A stretch of 64,000 nt of DNA, taken from positions 186,001-250,000 of the forward strand of contig JBCCUL010000001.1 of assembly GCA_039197065.1 (NCBI GenBank), written 5' to 3'. The notes beneath the pieces are model-generated. The model was given only the letters and a program-made list of their open reading frames with translations, searched no databases and was not told the DNA's origin. This document shows positions 60,674 to 64,000 of this stretch, one piece after another. Within the stretch, counting starts at the first letter, position 1; each line of letters begins with the position of its first letter. The translations under genes and the position numbers were made by a program. This DNA comes from JANQPX01 sp039197065 (GTDB lineage Bacteria; Pseudomonadota; Alphaproteobacteria; Geminicoccales; Geminicoccaceae).

Positions 60674-61777
60674 TCAGCGAATGCGATCACCTTCCTGCGT
60701 GAACAGATAGGCGTCGTCGGGACTGAACGTAAAGTCGACCATCTCACCGGCCTTGACCGGGCTGTAACCCTGCTGCTGAACGACCAGCTGCTCGCCGCTT
60801 GGTGAGTGTGCATAGACATAAGATTCGCCGCCGAGCTGTTCCGTCACCTCGGCCTGCAGTTCGATCTTGAAGTCGGCGCCATTCGCCATGGCGATATGTT
60901 CTGGACGAATGCCGAGCTGGACCGAACTGCCTGGGGCTGGCGCATCCTTTAACGGCAGTTTGAGCCTGGTGTCATGCTGGTCCACCAGGCCCACGGTTGC
61001 CAGCTGCCCGTCGACGCCATCGATCCGGCCCTTGATGAAGTTCATCTTGGGCGAACCGATGAAGCCGGCGACGAACTGGTTGTCGGGATCATTATAGAGA
61101 TGAAGCGGCGAGCCGATCTGCTCGACATTGCCGGACCTAAGCACCACGATCTTGTCCGCAAGCGTCATCGCTTCGACCTGATCGTGGGTCACGTAGATCA
61201 TGGTGGCCCCGAGGTCCTGATGCAGCTTTGCGATCTCGACGCGCATCTGCACGCGCAGCTCGGCATCCAGATTGGACAGCGGCTCGTCGAACAGGAAGAC
61301 GCCGGGCTTGCGCACGATGGCGCGGCCGATCGCGACGCGCTGGCGCTGGCCGCCGGAAAGGGCCTTAGGCGTGCGATGCAGGAGTTGATCGAGCTGGAGA
61401 ATGCGCGCCGCCTCGTCGACACGCTGCTTGATTTCGGCCTTGGGCATCTTCGCCATGCGCAGGCCGAAGCCCATATTCTGCTCGACGGTCATATGCGGGT
61501 AGAGGGCGTAGGACTGAAACACCATCGCGATGCCGCGCTCGGAGGCGTCGATGTCGTTCACCACCCGATCGCCGATCGCAATGGTGCCCTCGGTGATCTC
61601 CTCGAGCCCGGCAACCATGCGGAGAAGGGTGGACTTGCCACAGCCCGATGGTCCGACGAAGACGCAGAATTCACCTTCGTCGATGTCGAAGGAGACGCCG
61701 TGGATGACTTCGGTCGAGCCATAGCGCTTGACTACCTTGTCGAGTTTCAAGCCGGACACGCTTTTTGCCTCCCCCAA
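60674..61777 (-). CDS. CUT1-type sugar ABC transporter ATP-binding protein (system C)
   Basis: 367 residues, UgpC/MsmK type: GPSGCGKST, VFQSYALYPHMTVEQNM, LSGGQRQRVAIGRAIV, VFLFDEPLSNLDAELR and THDQVEAMTLADK, then a C-terminal TOBE domain. It has the common MRVEIAKLH stretch, unlike the ATPases of systems A and B, so it is of different descent. It is divergent from the system C binding-protein gene and presumably serves those permeases. Confidence 0.92.
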   Translation of the reverse strand: MGEAKSVSGLKLDKVVKRYGSTEVIHGVSFDIDEGEFCVFVGPSGCGKSTLLRMVAGLEEITEGTIAIGDRVVNDIDASERGIAMVFQSYALYPHMTVEQNMGFGLRMAKMPKAEIKQRVDEAARILQLDQLLHRTPKALSGGQRQRVAIGRAIVRKPGVFLFDEPLSNLDAELRVQMRVEIAKLHQDLGATMIYVTHDQVEAMTLADKIVVLRSGNVEQIGSPLHLYNDPDNQFVAGFIGSPKMNFIKGRIDGVDGQLATVGLVDQHDTRLKLPLKDAPAPGSSVQLGIRPEHIAMANGADFKIELQAEVTEQLGGESYVYAHSPSGEQLVVQQQGYSPVKAGEMVDFTFSPDDAYLFTQEGDRIR

Positions 61778-61912
61778 GAGAAATTGATCTCCGAACCGCC
61801 TTTTGGCAGGTTTGATAACACGCTAGGGTAACGTCAACAGAGCGTCAGTTGAAGGACTGAACGCATCTCGGCTCATTAGCGGCAAAAGCCGCAGACCATG
61901 GGAGGCTCGATA

Positions 61913-63148
61913 ATGAACAGATATTTTGCCGGCGCCGCGTCGGCGCTTGCGCTCACCGGCTGGCTCGCCAGCACCGCACTCGCTGGCACCATCGTGATCA
62001 ACGCCGACACGTCCGATCCGGCGCCGAAGCAGGCGATCGAAGAGGTGATCGAAGGCTTCAAGGAAGCTCATCCCGATGTTGAGGTCGAGCTGAACATCTT
62101 CGACCATGAGGGCTACAAGACCTCGATCCGCAACTTCCTTACCGCAGATGCGCCGGATATCGCGCTATGGTACGCAGGTAACCGCATGGCGCCTTACGTC
62201 GACGCAGGTCTGTTCGAGGATGTCTCGGATGTCTGGGCGGATAACGGTCTCGACGAGACCCTGAAATCTGCCGCCGCCTCCATGACCATGGACGGCAAGA
62301 AGTGGGGCGTTCCCTACACCTACTATCAGTGGGGCATATACTACCGTAAGGACATTTTCGCCGAGCTCGGCATCGAGCCGCCCAAGACCTGGGACGAGTT
62401 CCTCGCGGCCTGCGCCACGATCAAGGAAGCCGGCAAGAGCCCGATTGCCATCGGCACCAAGGCCCTTTGGCCGACCGGCGGCTGGTTCGACTATCTGAAC
62501 CTCCGGGTCAACGGCTATGAGTTCCACATGGAGCTGACTGGCGGCGAGGTGCCTTACACCGATGATCGCGTGAAGGCCGTCTTCGAACGTTGGGCCGAAC
62601 TGGTCGAGCCCGGCTATTTCGTCGAGAACCACGCCGCCCTTGACTGGCAGGACGCACTGCCGCTGCTCGTCCAGGGCGAAGCTGCCATGTATCTGATCGG
62701 CAACTTTGCGGTGGCACCGCTTCGTGAGGCCGGTCTCACCGACGATCAGCTCGGCTTCATGCAGTTCCCGGAGATCACGCCTGGCATCCCTATGGCGGAG
62801 GACGCGCCGACCGACACGATGCACATTCCAGCGAACGCCAAGAACAAGGAAGACGCCAAGAAGTTCCTGGCCTATCTCGCCCAGGCGGATGTGCAGTCCA
62901 AGATCAACGCCACGCTCGGTCAGCTACCGGTCAACAACCAGTCCGAGGTGCCGGAAGACGCCTTCCTCGGCGCCGGCTTCGACATGCTCTCGAACGCCTA
63001 CGCGCTCGCGCAGTTCTATGATCGGGATGCCGTCGCCGAAATGGCCAAGGCCGGCATGGAAGGTTTCCAGGAGTTCATGGTCAAGCCCGACCGGGCCGAC
63101 GCCATCCTGGAGCGTCTCGAGAAGATAAGGGCGCGCGCTTATCGATAA
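61913..63148 (+). CDS. Sugar ABC transporter substrate-binding protein (system C)
   Basis: 411 residues from the ATG at 61913, with GGGAGG upstream. Signal peptide MNRYFAGAASALALTGWLAS followed by a cleavage site near TALAG. Family 1 binding-protein pattern: VIEGFKEAHPDVEVELNIFDHEGY, IALWYAGNRMAPYVDAG, PPKTWDEFLAAC and QGEAAMYLIGNFAVAPL. Aromatic residues along the cleft (WYAGNR, YTYYQWGIYY) suit a carbohydrate. First gene of the forward half of system C; ligand unknown. Confidence 0.92.
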   Translation: MNRYFAGAASALALTGWLASTALAGTIVINADTSDPAPKQAIEEVIEGFKEAHPDVEVELNIFDHEGYKTSIRNFLTADAPDIALWYAGNRMAPYVDAGLFEDVSDVWADNGLDETLKSAAASMTMDGKKWGVPYTYYQWGIYYRKDIFAELGIEPPKTWDEFLAACATIKEAGKSPIAIGTKALWPTGGWFDYLNLRVNGYEFHMELTGGEVPYTDDRVKAVFERWAELVEPGYFVENHAALDWQDALPLLVQGEAAMYLIGNFAVAPLREAGLTDDQLGFMQFPEITPGIPMAEDAPTDTMHIPANAKNKEDAKKFLAYLAQADVQSKINATLGQLPVNNQSEVPEDAFLGAGFDMLSNAYALAQFYDRDAVAEMAKAGMEGFQEFMVKPDRADAILERLEKIRARAYR

Positions 63149-63172
63149 TACGATCAGGGGCGAGGGCCTAAG

Positions 63173-63201
63173 CTGCACCTTCTAGACAAGGTCCGGTGCA
63201 G
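63173..63201 (+). repeat. Intercistronic hairpin after the system C binding-protein gene
   Basis: CTGCACC (63173-63179) pairs with GGTGCAG (63195-63201) over a 15-base loop, 25 bases after the binding-protein stop. A C/G-rich CCCCC/GGGGG pairing follows just before the permease ribosome binding site. It parallels the hairpins in systems A and B. Confidence 0.5.
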
Positions 63202-63230
63202 GCTCCCGCCCCCGGCGGGGGGAGGCCGTC

Positions 63231-64000
63231 ATGGCTACGTCAGTCGCGGTAGGGGACTCGTCACAGGTCAAAAAAAGCTGGTGGAAGGCCAATCAGCGCA
63301 AGCTGGCGCCTTGGCTATTCCTGGCACCCGGCGTCCTGATGTTCCTAGTCTATGTGATCCTACCGATCTTCGAGTCGATGTGGATCAGCTTCTACGATTG
63401 GGACGGCATCGGCGAAGCCACCTGGATCGGCACCGAGAACTATGTCGAGCTGTTCGACGACGACGCTTTCTATACCTCGCTCAAGAACAACGTCATCTGG
63501 CTTGTGCTTTACATGCTGGCCGTGCCGGCTGGTCTTCTGATCGCGATCTTCCTCAATCAGAATGTCATCGGCATCCGCATCTACAAATCCCTCTTCTTCT
63601 TCCCCTTCGTCATCAGCCAGGTGGTCGTCGGCCTGATCTTCGCTTGGTTCTACGCCCCGAATTTCGGTCTTCTCACCCAGATCCTCGCCTGGCTCGGCCT
63701 GGGCAATATCGCGATCCTCGCCGACGAGCGCTTCGTCACCTACGGCATCATCGCGGCCGGGCTTTGGCCGCAGATCGCCTATTGCATGATCCTCTACCTG
63801 ACCGGCCTGAACAACGTATCGCCGGACCAGATCGAAGCCGCGCGCCTCGATGGTGCCAAGGGCTTTCGCATGCTCTGGCACGTCATCATCCCGCAGCTTC
63901 GCCCCGCAACCTTCATCGCGGTCGTTGTGACCATCATCGGGGCGCTCAGAAGCTTCGATCTTGTCTCCATCATGACCGATGGCGGTCCTTACGGATCAAG
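63231..64000 (+). CDS. Sugar ABC transporter permease, MalF type, truncated by window end (system C)
   Basis: The first 256 codons are present; the gene continues past the right edge. The start at 63231 follows GGGGGGAGG. An N-terminal cytoplasmic stretch (SQVKKSWWKANQRKLAPW) is followed by helices and the EAA motif IEAARLDGAKGFRMLWHVII near residue 205. The last visible residues (SIMTDGGPYGS) are the usual region before the final helix, so only about 40 residues are missing. Confidence 0.9.
   Translation, partial: MATSVAVGDSSQVKKSWWKANQRKLAPWLFLAPGVLMFLVYVILPIFESMWISFYDWDGIGEATWIGTENYVELFDDDAFYTSLKNNVIWLVLYMLAVPAGLLIAIFLNQNVIGIRIYKSLFFFPFVISQVVVGLIFAWFYAPNFGLLTQILAWLGLGNIAILADERFVTYGIIAAGLWPQIAYCMILYLTGLNNVSPDQIEAARLDGAKGFRMLWHVIIPQLRPATFIAVVVTIIGALRSFDLVSIMTDGGPYGS

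Overview
The window is 64 kb of GC-rich bacterial chromosome, densely packed with genes. It has no rRNA, tRNA, CRISPR array, transposase or phage gene that I can see. Gene content points to an alphaproteobacterium, possibly of the Hyphomicrobiales/Caulobacterales/Rhodospirillales sort. The pointers are a Caulobacter-type ceramide (sphingolipid) locus, an MgsABC/GlnT-type methylglutamate gene set, a K+-independent proton pyrophosphatase, PcaB, and three CUT1-type carbohydrate ABC transporters. The exact taxon cannot be fixed from the sequence alone.

Layout. 0-4.2 kb: the start of a VOC-family protein, lptG and lptF (LPS export), a HIT protein and a metallophosphoesterase. 4.2-13.7 kb: a lipid island. 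A forward operon (CDP-alcohol phosphatidyltransferase, lipid kinase, Tam41-like nucleotidyltransferase), followed by a UDP-glucuronate decarboxylase, faces a reverse operon (fatty-acyl-AMP ligase, NAD-dependent ceramide reductase-like protein, acyl carrier protein, serine palmitoyltransferase). Together these look like synthesis of a ceramide with an anionic phospho-headgroup. 13.8-31 kb: mixed housekeeping and catabolic genes: Bcr/CflA efflux, MaoC hydratase, a TIR-TM-FGE protein, pyrE, pyrC, a glucoamylase-family protein, a class III cyclase, an acyl-CoA dehydrogenase, an FAD-linked D-2-hydroxyacid dehydrogenase, an animal-type haem peroxidase with a perfect CRP-type palindrome upstream, a Gfo/Idh/MocA oxidoreductase and hppA with a strong terminator.

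31-41 kb: a decayed surface-antigen-like gene, then mgsABC-like genes, a truncated globin, a PAS-adenylate cyclase and a glnT/gmaS-like ligase, all on the plus strand. After these come pcaB and a Rhizobium-type asparaginase on the minus strand. 41.2-43.3 kb: a second, soluble TIR-helical-FGE protein. 43.4-64 kb: three CUT1 ABC systems (A: 43.4-48.0 kb minus; B: 48.3-53.0 kb plus; C: 60.7-64 kb, divergent and cut by the window end). Between B and C lies a tightly overlapped catabolic operon: SnoaL-like, HisD-like dehydrogenase, SDR, LacI regulator, double-SnoaL-like, bicupin, MetE-like zinc methyltransferase and EamA exporter. I cannot assign its substrate.

Most notable for follow-up: (1) the two TIR-FGE proteins, one predicted to be a membrane receptor with TIR inside and FGE/C-type-lectin fold outside, both keeping the TIR Cys-x-x-Glu motif but lacking the FGE catalytic cysteine pair; (2) the ABC-B catabolic operon; (3) the globin/adenylate-cyclase pair placed inside the methylglutamate gene set; (4) the ceramide headgroup genes, including a phosphatidyltransferase with what looks like a dead nucleotidyltransferase domain.
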